This document shows positions 45,378 to 57,420 of a stretch of DNA of 64,000 nucleotides, piece after piece. Numbering within the stretch: the stretch's first letter is position 1; the number at the start of each line of letters is the position of its first letter. Both the position numbers and the translations under genes were made by a program. Source of the DNA: Ditylenchus dipsaci (lineage: Eukaryota > Nematoda > Chromadorea > Rhabditida > Anguinidae). The stretch spans positions 1-64,000 of the forward strand of contig SADC01000940.1 in assembly GCA_004194705.1 (NCBI GenBank). Reading direction: 5' to 3'. The notes under the pieces are model-generated. The model was not told where the DNA came from, searched no databases, and saw nothing but the letters and a program-made list of their open reading frames with translations.

Positions 45378-47388
45378 TTGATTTTGGAGCAACAAAAAAT
45401 ATTTTGATATAAAACCTCAAGAATAAAAACAATTGAGGTCCTAAATAGTACAAGTCTTTAATTGAAGAGACCAGCCAAGAAGTTACGTTGTATGAAACCT
45501 ACGTTATGCAAATTTTCCTAGAAAATGATCTTTTTTTCATAAATATCAAATATTAAGTTTTTCTTATAACTCCAGTCGATTTGGTCTATAAGATGGTCTG
45601 TCTCTGAGCCTGATTCGTGAGTATGGCGCAAACTATCACAAGGATCATGATTTCGGTGATTGATATGATGAAACAATTTTTGATGGATCATACAGTTTTT
45701 AGTATAATACTAGAGTAGTTTCGGTTCGGTCAATTTGGCCCTACCTGGTTTACGGTTAACCGAGATTTGGCGTACCCGTTTTTCAGTTCCGGTTTTTTCT
45801 CGGTACCCGCTTAACGTACCGGTTTTTCGGTTTTTTTTGAAATTTTGTCCAGTATCTCACAAGGGAAAAAAGTCTTAGCGCGAAAATTAAAACTTTTAAT
45901 GCTAAATTTAAAAGCTAAATTTTGTTGAAATTCAGTTTTCGGTTGAGGCATGCTGATTTTGACGCCAAATATTTGCTCAGCATAGTCGTTTTTTTAGGAT
46001 GGTACTTTCTTCTTACCGCAAAACACTTGAAAATTACCGCAAATCATTTTTTTATTACCGCAATTTGATTTTCCCGCAAAATACTTTTTTCTTACCGCAT
46101 AATACTTTTTTCTTGCCGCAAAATACTTTTTTATTACCGCAAAATACTTTTTTTTGCCGCAAAATACTTTTTTCTTACCGCATAATACTTTTTTCTTATC
46201 GCGGAATAACTCGGATCCCTCAGAATCCCACCCCGAATGGCCAGAAGCCGCTGAAAGTTGGTTTTTTCGGGGTTTACTAAAGGGGGGGGGTAAACTTTTC
46301 GCGAAAATTCGATTGAGCGGATCATATTTCGGGTCCGATGGGCTAAACGCTCAGAATTCCACCCTTAACCATTCTTAACTTGCTTAAATCACCCAAAACC
46401 ATCCCAAACTGCTCCAGATCAGTATCTAACTGCCCTGAATCAGTGCTTAGGGTGGTTTAAGATGGTTAAGAATGGTCAAAGGTGAAATTCTGAGCGATTA
46501 AGCCCATCGGACCCGAAATCTGATCCGCTCAATCGAATTTTCGCGAAAAGTTTACCCCCCCTCCCCCCTTTAGTAAACCCCGAAAAAACTAACTTTCAGC
46601 GGCTTCTGGCCATTCCGGGGTGGGATTCTGAGGGATCTGAGTTATTCCGCGATAAGAAAAAAGTATTATGCGGTAAGAAAAAAGTATTTTGCGGGAAAAT
46701 CAAATTGCGGTAATAAAAAAATGATTTGCGGCAATTTTCAAGTGTTTTTCGGTAAGAAGAAAGTACCATCCTAAAAAACGACTATGCTGAGCAAATATTT
46801 GGCGTCAAAATCAGCATGCCTCAACCGAAAACTGAATTTCAACAAAATTTAGCTTTTAAATTTAGCATTAAAAGTTTTAATTTTCGCGCTAAGACTTTTT
46901 TCCCTTGTGAGATACTGGACAAAATTTCAAAAAAAACCGAAAAACCGGTACGTTAAGCGGGTACCGAGAAAAACCGGAACTGAAAAACGGGTACGCCAAA
47001 TCTCGGTTAACCGTAAACCAGGTAGGGCCAAATTGACCGAACCGAAACTACTCTAGTATTATACTAAAAACTGTATGATCCATCAAAAATTGTTTCATCA
47101 TATCAATCACCGAAATCATGATCACTGTGATAGTTTGCGCCATACTCACGAATCAGGCTCAGAGACAGACCATCTTATAGACCAAATCGACTGGAGTTAT
47201 AAGAAAAACTTAATATTTGATATTTATGAAAAAAAGATCATTTTCTAGGAAAATTTGCATAACGTAGGTTTCATACAACGTAACTTCTTGGCTGGTCTCT
47301 TCAATTAAAGACTTGTACTATTTAGGACCTCAATTGTTTTTATTCTTGAGGTTTTATATCAAAATATTTTTTGTTGCTCCAAAATCAA
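45378..47388. repeat. 2-kb fold-back element
   Basis: Arms of ~930 bp run inward from TTGATTTTGGAGC (45378) and its inverse ending 47388, and match almost base for base. Within each arm lie a CGGTACC/ACCGGTTTTTCGG-rich patch and an array of CCGCAAAATACTTTTTTCTTA words. The central ~120 bp (near 46360-46470) is itself an imperfect inverted pair around AACCATTCTTAA. The inner part is related to 11150-11441. No coding capacity. It would form a very stable cruciform, and arm identity suggests recent origin or gene conversion. Confidence 0.88.
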
Positions 47389-48206
47389 TCAGCACTAGAT
47401 AAAGTAAGATTTTTTACGAAAAATGACCGAATTGTAGTTATTTAAAATTTTTGAGTTGCCTACGCTGACTTTTCGTAACTGCTTATACTGCAAAATCTTG
47501 GTAAAATTAAAGCTTTTAGTTTACTCAAATTTTTTTACTATATTTAAAGAACAAACTTTTACAAAATGCGGCTCATTATCTCTCACTCTGCCATAATTAG
47601 AGATGATGAAACCGGTTCATGGGGGATTTCGGGACGGGATTTTCAGCCAAAAAAATTTCGGGATCGGGATTTCGGGAAAAAAATTTCGGGATCCCGACGG
47701 GATCCCGAACAAATTTCGGGACTTCTCAAGTAAAGAGAAGAACTGGGAAAATTCACATCTTTTCGCAATATTTTCAAAGTATTGACTATTTCAAACACCA
47801 AATATATGTAATGAAAACACATATATATTGAAAAGTACTGCCTGATCTGTGAAATTTATTGCTTTTATTTTTTGACCTGTTATAGTTATTCACTAGTTTC
47901 CAGAGCCTGGCGCGCTGCGCGCGCCTTCGTTTTTATTCGTTTTCATTTCGTAATCGCTATATTTTCGCCGTTGCTTTTTCTCGTAATTATTTTTTTCAAA
48001 TTTGATTGATTTGCGTAATTCTGTCGTTTTCTACGTCGATTTCTAACTTGAGTGCTTAATAAAGATGTAAATTTGGAAGTGCGAGGCAGTCGACAATGTA
48101 TCTGAGTTTCAATGGCTTAATTATTTCTGGGGATAAAATTTTCATGTAACGAGAAATAGACGGTTCCTCTCTAATAAACAATATAAAATATTTTAGAGAA
48201 GCTACG
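47389..48206. other. Upstream region with CGGGATTTCGGGA patch
   Basis: 47600-47722 is a patch of TTTCGGGATCCCGA-type words preceded by TTAGAGATGATG, like one end of the 56395 hAT-type element but without a partner end. TTTTAG at 48191-48196 is the acceptor before the next gene. No gene supported. Confidence 0.5.
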
Positions 48207-48705
48207 ATGACTATCAAATATGTTCTTGCTATTCTTGTAATTTCCACTTGTTCCAGCTTTATTCAAGGCATGAAAAAAGGATCATCATCAAACACCCCCG
48301 CAATTTTAACTGGAAATGTCGTAAAAAAATTTAGCAAGAGAAAAGTTCATGAAAGCATAAAAACATGCGACGTAGAGAAACTTTACACCGACTTTACAAG
48401 AGCTTTTGATTCTACAGAAGAGTCATTTGATAATAATCGATGTGTACATTTTCATGCTCAATTTACTGAAATTGTAGATTCTTGCCCAGGCGAGATTAAA
48501 TATCAAAAAATTCTGAAATAGCAATTTTTTTACATATCATTGAACTTTTGCTAAACAAATAGCTAAATGTATTTTAAAAGCCATAATCACTCTAGCTGCT
48601 CACAAAACGAACAGTAAAAAAAGAAATCAAGAGTATCGTGACAAGAATCTTGCCTTATTTCAAGAAATTTACAACGTGTATGAAAAAATAAACATAAATT
48701 AAGCT
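48207..48705 (+). pseudogene. Small secreted helical protein, two A-run frameshifts
   Basis: The ATG is 11 nt after a TATTTTAG acceptor. MTIKYVLAILVISTCSSFIQ is a signal peptide. The first frame stops at 48521 (104 codons), but coding-like sequence continues in two other frames: NSEIAIFLHIIELLLNK to ~48555 and IAKCILKAIITLAAHKTNSK..., ending YEKININ at TAA near 48702. Each switch lies in a short A run (CAAAAAATTC, ACAAATAGC) and each corresponds to one missing A. The full product would be ~165 residues with cysteines in 'KTCDVEKLY', 'NNRCVHFHAQF', 'VDSCPG' and 'AKCIL'. Secreted and helix-rich; it may be a distant relative of the repeat protein at 15232. Function unknown. Confidence 0.6.
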
Positions 48706-48741
48706 GACATTGTGTTTAACAAATGCAAATATAAAACAGGT

Positions 48742-48980
48742 ACTGGTCTACAATATGCGCCCCAAAAATCTGCCTTGGTCCCCCCTGTTCTTTTTTCTTG
48801 AAAAATGCCTTGGTCCCCCCTGTCCATTAGAGTTATAATAATGTTGTGATCATGGTGATTATGGTTAAATGATCACCTTGAACATGTTCACCTTAAAACA
48901 ACAGGGGGACCAAGGCATTTTTCAAGAAAAAAGAATAGGGGGACCAAGGCAGATTTTTGGGGCGCATATTGTAGACCAGT
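48742..48980. repeat. Fold-back ACTGGTCTACAATATGCGCC
   Basis: 239 bp; each arm has CTGCCTTGGTCCCCCCTGTT and TTCTTGAAAAATGCCTTGG words, with a loop around GTGATCATGGTGATTATGG. The core resembles 9878-9960. Confidence 0.8.
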
Positions 48981-49380
48981 TCCCAAATATAGGCTGAACT
49001 TCGGAATTTTAACAATTTCCAAAAGTGTTTAACAGGGTGAAACGATAAAAAAAATCTGCTTTAAGGATGATCATTGAAAAGGGTTTATAAAAGTGACCCC
49101 TGTATTATTTTCTTCCCTTTCCAATACAGCCCACAATCCCTTTAAATTTGCCTTTTTTATCCTTTTATAGGGAAATCATCACTCAAAAATGGTCTTCAGA
49201 CCCTTCAAAAAGGCCTTTTTAAGGGCAGGGGGTATATCATAGAAACGTCCAAAATTGCTATTAGCAACCATGTGTTCACTCCTATGAAAATCACTCTCAG
49301 CCTGCTTTTCATACAAATGTTATCTATAAGAACATTCTATAAAGAATACTTTTGTTGTCATTAGAATTTTCCAATGAATG
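48981..49380. other. Unassigned DNA
   Basis: No gene or clear repeat seen. Confidence 0.4.
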
Positions 49381-50058
49381 TACAGGGTTGGCCAAATTCG
49401 TCGAACTATTTGTTTTGGTCATATCTTTTTTAACTTATTGTGTTTCGATAAGATCTCTTTCTTAATCAATAGATGAACTCTGGGCAATAGAATAACACAT
49501 TTTTTTGCCATTTTAACAGTTATTCTCACAATCTTGACTTGACGCTATGCGAATTTTTTCGTTTGGAGCTGTATCACTTGTCAGGTGTATCAAACACAGC
49601 CGCCTGATCTTAATTAATCGAAGTGATGTGCCGCGCACACCATTGGACAATTTTCGCCTAATATGGTCCAGTGTGCAATAATCAGCTGTGAACGCTGCGT
49701 AAGAAGAGGCCTTGGAGTTCTAATCGAAGTGTCGGATGAGCATGCCCCTTTAAGTTTTCAAAAATAAAAAATTGAGTTTTGAGCTATTTGAAATTTCGAC
49801 TTTTTACCTGTTTTACCATGGCAAAAAGAGCCTATGACAATATCGGAAAAAATTGTTGTTTTTTTTTCAAATGAAATTTATTTTCATACTTTTTGTTATT
49901 TTTGTTGCGGTTCCAATAATATTTTATCATGCATAGTTGGTGTCATTATGTTGCCTAGAGTGTCATTTATCGAATGAAAAATAGATCTTGACAAGACACA
50001 ACAATATCAAAGATATATAACCAGAATCAATGGTTCGACGAATTTGGCCAACCCTGTA
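49381..50058. mobile_element. Tc1/mariner-type MITE with TA target duplication
   Basis: Element 49383-50056 (674 bp), ends CAGGGTTGGCCAAATTCGTC and the exact inverse, flanked by TA on both sides. CAGGGT ends with a TA duplication are typical of the Tc1/mariner superfamily. No transposase frame. It includes CGGATGAGCATGCCCCTTTAAG, a word shared with the composite repeats at 6813 and 12436. Confidence 0.85.
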
Positions 50059-51123
50059 TTATCACACAAACTTTTTTTTTTTGAATAAATATTCTGTCTG
50101 TGCAGCCAATTCACATAATATTTTATACTTGATTGATAATTTTAAACAGGTAATCTATATCCAGTAAATGAATCCCAAATTTCCAGTAGATTAACCACCT
50201 CGAGTTGCACTGAGTTTATTCTTACATGAAGATCCCAATGCAATTTGAGCAACACACGATTCAGATCAATAAGTGAAGTTAACATGTTCTAGGGTTTTGT
50301 TGAGGAAAATTAGATGTTTGACATTCTTTGCGCCAAGTGATCCTCTTCTGTACTGACATACTTTCCTTGCAAGATTTCAAATCTCGGAGATTTCGTCCAG
50401 GGGATTTCACGCAAGAAGTTTTTCCGATGACTTCTATTGGTGACCATAATGATTTTTTTAAATTCTGTGTAGAGACATATCCTAGCTTCATTTTGAGTAT
50501 TAAGCGAGTCATATTAAAAATAAAACTATTTGCAGAGCCGCAATAAAAGTCAGCAACACTGTAAACACTCTAAATGAAGCCCCGATATGTATCTACAAAC
50601 AAATGAAAAAATCATATCATTACTAATGTAGATAATTAAAAAAGCTAACTCCTCCCTCTGTGAACTCCTCCGTGTGCAAAATCCCCGTGATTTGGAAACT
50701 CTGGTCCCTAGCATGAGTAAATATCTTTTCGCTGGCCAAACATGTTGATGCAGCCGCAAAAACGATGACCTGCTTTGGAGAGCATAGGTGATCCGATCAC
50801 AATTTTTCCAATAAAAACATGAATCAGAAGAGAGACAAGGAGAGACTACAAAGAGACAAATTAGAATGGAACAACGACATTAAATGAACAAACAAGTTGA
50901 AACAAAAAATTTTCGAGACTAAAATGCATGAATTTTCAACTTTGGAATTTCCGCATTCTTTCTGATTTTCGAACTTTTGCAGGACGGATTCCGAATTTCG
51001 GTGTTTGAAGGACGGATTCCGGATTTTTTTCGCAGTCTGAACCGGACCGGATTCCGGAAAATCCGTACGGATTCCGATCCTGAGCACAAGCCTATAGAAA
51101 ACTAATATTATGAAATAACAAAC
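50059..51123. other. Region downstream of the SURF4 exons
   Basis: The remaining SURF4 exons would be expected here. A minus-strand segment at ~50690-50735 (KRYLLMLGTRV) is compatible with the conserved 'Y-M-L-L-x-G-R-V' stretch of that family, but it is flanked by unrelated sequence. 50985-51095 is a GGACGGATTCCGGATT-type low-complexity patch ending ATCCTGAGCACAAGCCTA, probably a further transposon core inside the intron. The frame 50279-50512 has no features. Confidence 0.35.
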
Positions 51124-52097
<974 letters not shown>

Positions 52098-52617
52098 TTT
52101 TCACACCAGACAGATTTAGTAAACACAAAATTTTGTTTTGTAAAAACTATTGTGAAGATTTAAATTAGCAAAAAAGTTCAAAAAATAATTTTTCTCAAGA
52201 AGTTATGTCCTCCGTAAGATAAGTCACTTTTTGAGCTATCATTGGCTTTCAATGCAATGTAAACTGACAATTTTAAAATTTTGACATCGGATTAGTGCTC
52301 AGCATGCTAAATTGGCTTAGAAAACTGCTCTCAGAATAAGAGATTACCGTCAAATTTCAAATTCCTCTCAACACAAATGCTAGGTGTGAATAATTTTTGT
52401 CTTGAGAGGAATTTGAATTTGACGGTAATCTTTTTATTTAAGAGCAGTTTCCTGAGCAAATCGACCATGCTGAGCAAAAATTTATTGAAGGCAAATGATA
52501 GCTCGAAAAGTGACTTATCTCACAGAGGCCATAACTTCTTGAGAAAAAAATTTCAAATTTTGTGAGATTTCCAATAAAACGAAATTTCGTGTTTACTCAA
52601 TCTGTCTTCTGTGAAAA
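52098..52617. repeat. Fold-back with TTTTCACACCAGACAGATTT arms
   Basis: ~520 bp; arms share CTTCTTGAGAAA..., GATAAGTCACTTTT(T/C)GAGC and ATTACCGTCAAATT...CCTCTCAA in inverse order. No coding content. Confidence 0.75.
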
Positions 52618-52904
52618 ATTAAAAGCCATTTGAATATGAAACCTTATGAGAGGCTAACTTAGTAAACTTCGGATTTGTCAGGCCGTAAATTCATATGAGA
52701 TTTTAAAAAATGAAGAAGCAAAAATTATGAAATGAAGATTACCTTGCATTTCATCTTCAAGGTGTATAAGTTATGACTAAAAAGTTATGACGCCTTTTTG
52801 CTTGAAAATTTTTCAAATAAAAAAAAACAATCGTGTTCAGCGGAAAATTCTGCATCACAAGAATTTAAAGTCGCACAAGGATCGGATTGATAATATAGAA
52901 ATCT

Positions 52905-54545
52905 TGACATGACCCTCAAATAACCCCACCAAATAACCCCCCCTCGAAAAACCCCCTGAAATAACCCCCATCAAATAACCCGGGTTATTTCAGGGGGTTA
53001 TTTCAGGGGGGTTATTTGAGGGGGTTATTTGGGGTATCTTTTTCAGGGTATTTTTTGTCTTGAAAGGAAGTCATGTTATTTCGATATTTTTACTTGTTTC
53101 TTATCCCCTATCCTCCTGGAGGGTAGGTAGGTACCTACCCTAAACCCTGTGTCCAATTAGCGGATTGCCCTTTCCCTCTCACTCGAACCCTCAGTGAAAA
53201 TTTTGGGGGAATTTGATTTTTTTTGTCTTAACCAACCAAACCAAGCGGTCGTCAACTTGGAGCAAAAAATTTTTTACTTTTTCGGGTTCCAAAACCAGTT
53301 TTCTGGACAGATTCGGGCATGCTGAAGATGGTTGATAGTGGTAAAATGCCGCCTTCTCGAGTATTTTTTTGAGTTTCGGTAAAATCGAATTTTGGTAAAA
53401 CAATTATATCCCAAAAATACAATACAAAACCTTATTTTACTATTATCGAACCATCTTCAACATGCCGAATTAGTCCAAAAATAAGTTTTGGAATGTGAAA
53501 ACGTAAAGATTTTTTTCATCCAAGGACGACCACTTGGTTTTGTTGGTGCATGGATCATCCAGTAGAACAGTAGTTGGATCATAGAAAAATATTTTGAGTT
53601 TCAAAAGTTCTTCACAAGACGAAAATATTATACCCAAGTACCATTACACTACCTGAGTTCCCCAACCTGAGTACGACTACCTGGGTACAACAAAACCAAG
53701 TGGTCGTCCACTTGGAGCTAATTTTTTTTTACGTTTTTCATTTTCCAAAACCTGTTTCCTGGACTAATTCAGGCATGCTGAAGATGGTTTGATAATAGTA
53801 AAGTAAGGTTTTGCATAATATTTTCTGAATATTGTGAAATGATTGATTTTACCAAAACTCTATTTCACCAAAACTCAAGAAATATCCTTCAAAACGGCAT
53901 TTTACCATTATTAAACCATCTTCAGCGTGTCTAAATTTGTTGAGAAAACCGGTTTTGGAACCCAAAAAAGAAAAAAATTGTTTTACTCTCAGTCTGCATG
54001 ATAGCTACAACGGGTAACCGGTTGTATGGAGAACGAGTAGGTACATGAAGAACAAGTAGGTACCCAAGGAGGAGTACTTTTCTGGGTACCTGGGGATATT
54101 TATGGTCGAGAATGGTTCAAGGAAAATTTAATTCAATATATATTAACTGAATCTGTTTTCAAAAGGGAAGTACGTTGGTATTGAGGCTTTGGAAAGTAAA
54201 TTCGCTGTTTTGGTGTTATCAAACCGTGTTCAGCTCCCGATTCTGGGTGGGATACCATCGTTTTATTTTATTTTTCCTACAATCGAATACTTTAGGCTAC
54301 TCTAAATGGATACCTTTTTGGTTAATACCTACCCTCCAGGTGGATAGGGACAATAAACAAGTAAAAATATCGAAATAACATGACTTCCTTTCAAGACAAA
54401 AAGTACCCTGAAAAACATACCCCAAATAACCCCCTCAAATAACCCCCCTGAAATAACACCACCACCCCCCCCCCCCCACCAAATAACCCGGGTTATTTCA
54501 GGGGGGTTATTTGAGGGGGTTATTTGGGGTATGTTTTTCAGGGTG
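52905..54545. repeat. 1.6-kb nested fold-back with GGTTATTT clusters
   Basis: Both ends are clusters of AAATAACCCCC / GGGGGTTATTT words with a CCCGGG axis. Inside these, GGAAGTCATGTTATTTCGAT and GGAGGGTAGGTAGGTACC are mirrored near 54300-54400. Further inside, the CCAAGCGGTCGTC / GACGACCACTTGG pair (53226-53545) makes another hairpin, and its relatives recur at 53690-53990 with the word GCATGCTGAAGATGGTT. A solo tip copy is at 55838-55985. Frames here are by-products. Confidence 0.78.
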
Positions 54546-54654
54546 TTGCATTTCCGGTCCTTTTGAGCCGGACCACATACCGTAGTTTAGTCCATATTTG
54601 AAATCAGCGACCCAAATCCCTATAACTGGTCAAAAGAGCCGAAAAAGTAAAGTG

Positions 54655-54735
54655 CACGCATGCGGGATCGAACCTGCGCACCCTTTCATGACCATGAAAC
54701 ACAGACGCTTACGCACTGCGCCATCAAAGCCACTT
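54655..54735 (-). repeat. tRNA-like sequence
   Basis: Minus strand: A-box-like GATGGCGCAGTGCGTAAGCG and B-box GGTTCGATCCCGC, with a 5-bp AAGTG/CACTT closing stem. The anticodon region forms TTTCATGGTCATGAAA, an abnormal long hairpin, so a tRNA-derived repeat and not a working tRNA. Confidence 0.45.
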
Positions 54736-55199
54736 TTTTAAACCTAAATGGCTTTCCCCCTCCTTTAAGCCAACAAATTTTTTTTGTAAATTCAAATATT
54801 TTAATTTCAGAAATTGTCAAAAAAGGACTTTTTGTTTCATTTTTAGCATATAAAAATAAGCATAAAGAATTTTATTTTAGTTTTAGAATTTTAAAATTTA
54901 AATTTCGAGCATTTTTTAACGATGATTCAAAAAAATATCAAATGTGGTGAACAAGTCCTGAGCTTTACTGATCAGGGACAACATTTATAATACGAAAATT
55001 GACAGAATAAAATGTGGAAAACAATGAAATTTCGGATGATTTAGTTACTGCTCTTTGCTTTTTTCCATTAAGCTTAAAATTGCTCCATTGATATATTTAT
55101 TAAAGTATAACAGTTTTAAACGTTATAAGCACACATTTTTTGTTACTTTTCACAGAAATCATTTTAAAAAAATAGGCATAAGTGATTAGTATGGAGCTT
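54736..55199. other. Unassigned AT-rich DNA
   Basis: No supported gene. The frame 54660-54950 starts inside the tRNA-like repeat. Confidence 0.4.
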
Positions 55200-55621
55200 T
55201 CATTGGCTGGCTGATATTGTTGCTAGCATGAGCCTTTGCAGTCACAGCATTTCTTGCAAACCCGATGCTTGAGACGCGTTTTGTATCAGCACCAAGGTAG
55301 GCCGTTGCCACATTTAACGCAGTTTTCTGGATATTTTTTCACATTGGTGTAGCGTTTCTTTCTTAAACCATTCAGAATTATTTCTGGCTTATTTTTTTCA
55401 CTTTTTTTCAGTTCAAAGGCATTTGTTTCAGTTGTGCGGAAATTCGATAATGGGCTCATGAAAATGCATTCTAAGTAATTAAAATTCGTAAACCAGTGTT
55501 TAGCGCCAAATTGATATTTTGAAGGTATTTTGGTGTTTCTGCTGTCCCCTCTTCCTCCGTTTCCTTTTTCAAAGTGATTCAAAATCAAGTCGTAAAATTT
55601 TTTTTGTGAAATTATAATCAC
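55200..55621 (-). pseudogene. Cysteine-rich C-terminal coding fragment, possibly transposase-derived
   Basis: Minus strand from 55621: SQKKFYDLILNHFEKGNGGR, RNTKIPSKYQFGAKHWFTNF, a lysine-rich middle, then YPENCVKCGNGLPWC and a stop at 55286. The same frame continues after the stop as YKTRLKHRVCKKCCDCKGSC, so C-x2-C...C-x2-C-C-x-C would form a zinc-binding tail. Cys-rich RING/PHD-like tails of this kind end piggyBac-type transposases, but no DDE motif is in view and the identification is weak. The in-frame stop argues for a broken gene. Confidence 0.4.
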
Positions 55622-55837
55622 TCAGATGGAAGTTTGAACGCAGTAGCAATTTCAAAATTTCTGATTGGCCGTGAAAATTCACAAAAGGTTAGGGTTGACG
55701 CTACCAAAGAAGCTATGGTAATTTTCATTTTCAAGTTACGGCAATTTTCACAGGAATTTGGAAATTTTCCTGTAACAGCCCAACGCTGTTTGGGTACTTT
55801 TTGGAAAATTGAGCAGTGAAAAATAGTTTATGAAGTA

Positions 55838-55985
55838 TGAACCCCCCACCAGATAACCCGGGTTATTTCAGGGGGGTTATTTGAGGGGGGTTATTTGAGG
55901 GGGGTTATTTGGGGTATGTTTTTCAGGGTTATTTGAGGGGGGGGGTTATTTGATGGGGGGGGGGTTATTTGGAGGTATTTACGCA
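55838..55985. repeat. Solo GGTTATTT cluster
   Basis: CCCGGGTTATTTCAGGGGGG and repeated GGGGGTTATTTGA words, a tip of the 52905-54545 family without its partner. Confidence 0.8.
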
Positions 55986-56386
55986 TATGGAAAGCATCTC
56001 TCTAGAACGGGGTTGAAAAATTACTGCCCTCCCTCTAATTACTCCTACTAATTACTTTTTTTAAATTTTTTTTTCACAAAACGGTGCAAAACAAACTTTC
56101 TTGGCGTGACCAGGTGCCATGAAAAAAGCATCGAAACAGGTGGCACATTACATATTAAAATTAAAAACGTAAAATTAACGGTATTAAAAAAAGTTACAGA
56201 AAATTCTTAATAGCTCTTGCAATTTGAGTCAAGTATCGTGATTGTAAACCCCAAAAAAACAATTTTTTAATCTTTGTATTAGTTTTTAAAATTTTTACAT
56301 AGAGTAGAAAGACTTGCCCGAAGTCAATTGCTATCAGTTTTGTTTATATTGTAGGAAATTTTTTTAATCGAATCAAAATTTTTGTG
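55986..56386. other. Unassigned DNA
   Basis: No gene or repeat recognised. Confidence 0.4.
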
Positions 56387-56705
56387 GTCAGAGTTAGAGA
56401 TGGCAAATGGCCTATTTCGGGACGGGACGGGACAAAATTTACTTTAAAAAATTTCGGGACGGGACACCGGGACGGGAAAAGGCTTAAAAACCCTTCGGGA
56501 CGGGACGGGACATCCCGACCCATTAATAAGGGAAAAATAGAGAAAAAATGAAGGAAAAATCGGAAAATCATTCCGGGACGGGACACCGGGACGGGACACA
56601 CTAGAATTTTTTTCCGGGACGGGACACCGGGACGGGACAAGCCCTAAAATCCCTTCGGGACGGGACGGGATTCCCGTCCCGTCCGAGGCCATCTCTAGTC
56701 AGAGT
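56387..56705. mobile_element. Short hAT-type MITE with 8-bp target duplication
   Basis: Element 56395-56697 (303 bp), ends TAGAGATGGC / GCCATCTCTA, flanked by GTCAGAGT at 56387-56394 and 56698-56705. Almost the whole interior is TTCGGGACGGGACACCGGGA-type repetition. No coding capacity. TAGAGATG ends with 8-bp duplications fit hAT. Confidence 0.9.
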
Positions 56706-57304
56706 TCGTAGAATTTCAATATCTCAATTCTTCCTGAGACATTTCATAGCAAATTTTTCTAAAACTTATAATTATAAAACAAATTTTTTCAATATTTTAT
56801 TTTGCTGAGATAGGACCATTGAATTCAGTTATTCCTTTATAAGTTCAACTTATGGTCATACAGTCATCAAATTTTTTATCAAATCAAATACTAATTTTTT
56901 TACAGACATCTTTTCAATATTTTTCATTTCAAATGAACAATTATAACTCATTAATGGATCTGGTGTATAGTCACAGACGGCGGCTCTTGTGTTTTCCGCT
57001 ATATTGCTGATTGGAACGCATGAGCTGATTTCTGTCATCATCTGCCATTTTTTAAAAAATTTAAACACATTGAACCCACCCCAACTCCTCGAAACTAAGC
57101 GAGTGCTTGACATGCTGAGTGTGGGCCCTCTCTAAGCTGAGCCCCTCTTTGGTTCAAAAAAACTTTTTTCTCTCTTCTACAAAACCTGTTGACTGTTTCT
57201 CGGATAAAACGGCGTCGAGAAACACGAATATGCAATGGGGTTTTAAAAATTCATGAAAAAAGTGGTCAATCGTGGGGGGGGGGGTCAAGTAAAGTGTTAC
57301 CACG
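56706..57304. other. Unassigned DNA
   Basis: No gene supported. An 85-codon minus-strand frame (56856-57113) contains no family features. Confidence 0.4.
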
Positions 57305-57420
57305 CTAAATACATTTCTGTCGTTTTTTTTCACTTAGTAAATCGACTACTCTGAGTCGATTAATATAATGAGAATTAATTTATCAAAGAAAATTAACCGT
57401 CGAACAGCAGTGTTTCTTCT
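57305..57420. repeat. Half copy of the 43299 fold-back
   Basis: ACATTTCTGTCGTTTTTTTT, CACTTAGTAAATCGACTACT, CTGAGTCGATTAATATAATGAGAAT match the left arm at 43345-43440. The right arm is absent. Confidence 0.65.

Noticed and set aside
46134..46378. Frames in the CCGCAAAATACTTTTTT array
   Set aside because: Repeat by-products inside the 2-kb fold-back; the mirrored arm does not conserve them as a protein.
54655..54735. Functional tRNA
   Set aside because: The T-stem is poorly paired and the anticodon arm forms an abnormal long hairpin.
55286..55621. Firm call of piggyBac transposase
   Set aside because: The cysteine pattern is suggestive but no catalytic Asp region or TTAA-flanked ends were seen, so it is listed only as a possibility.
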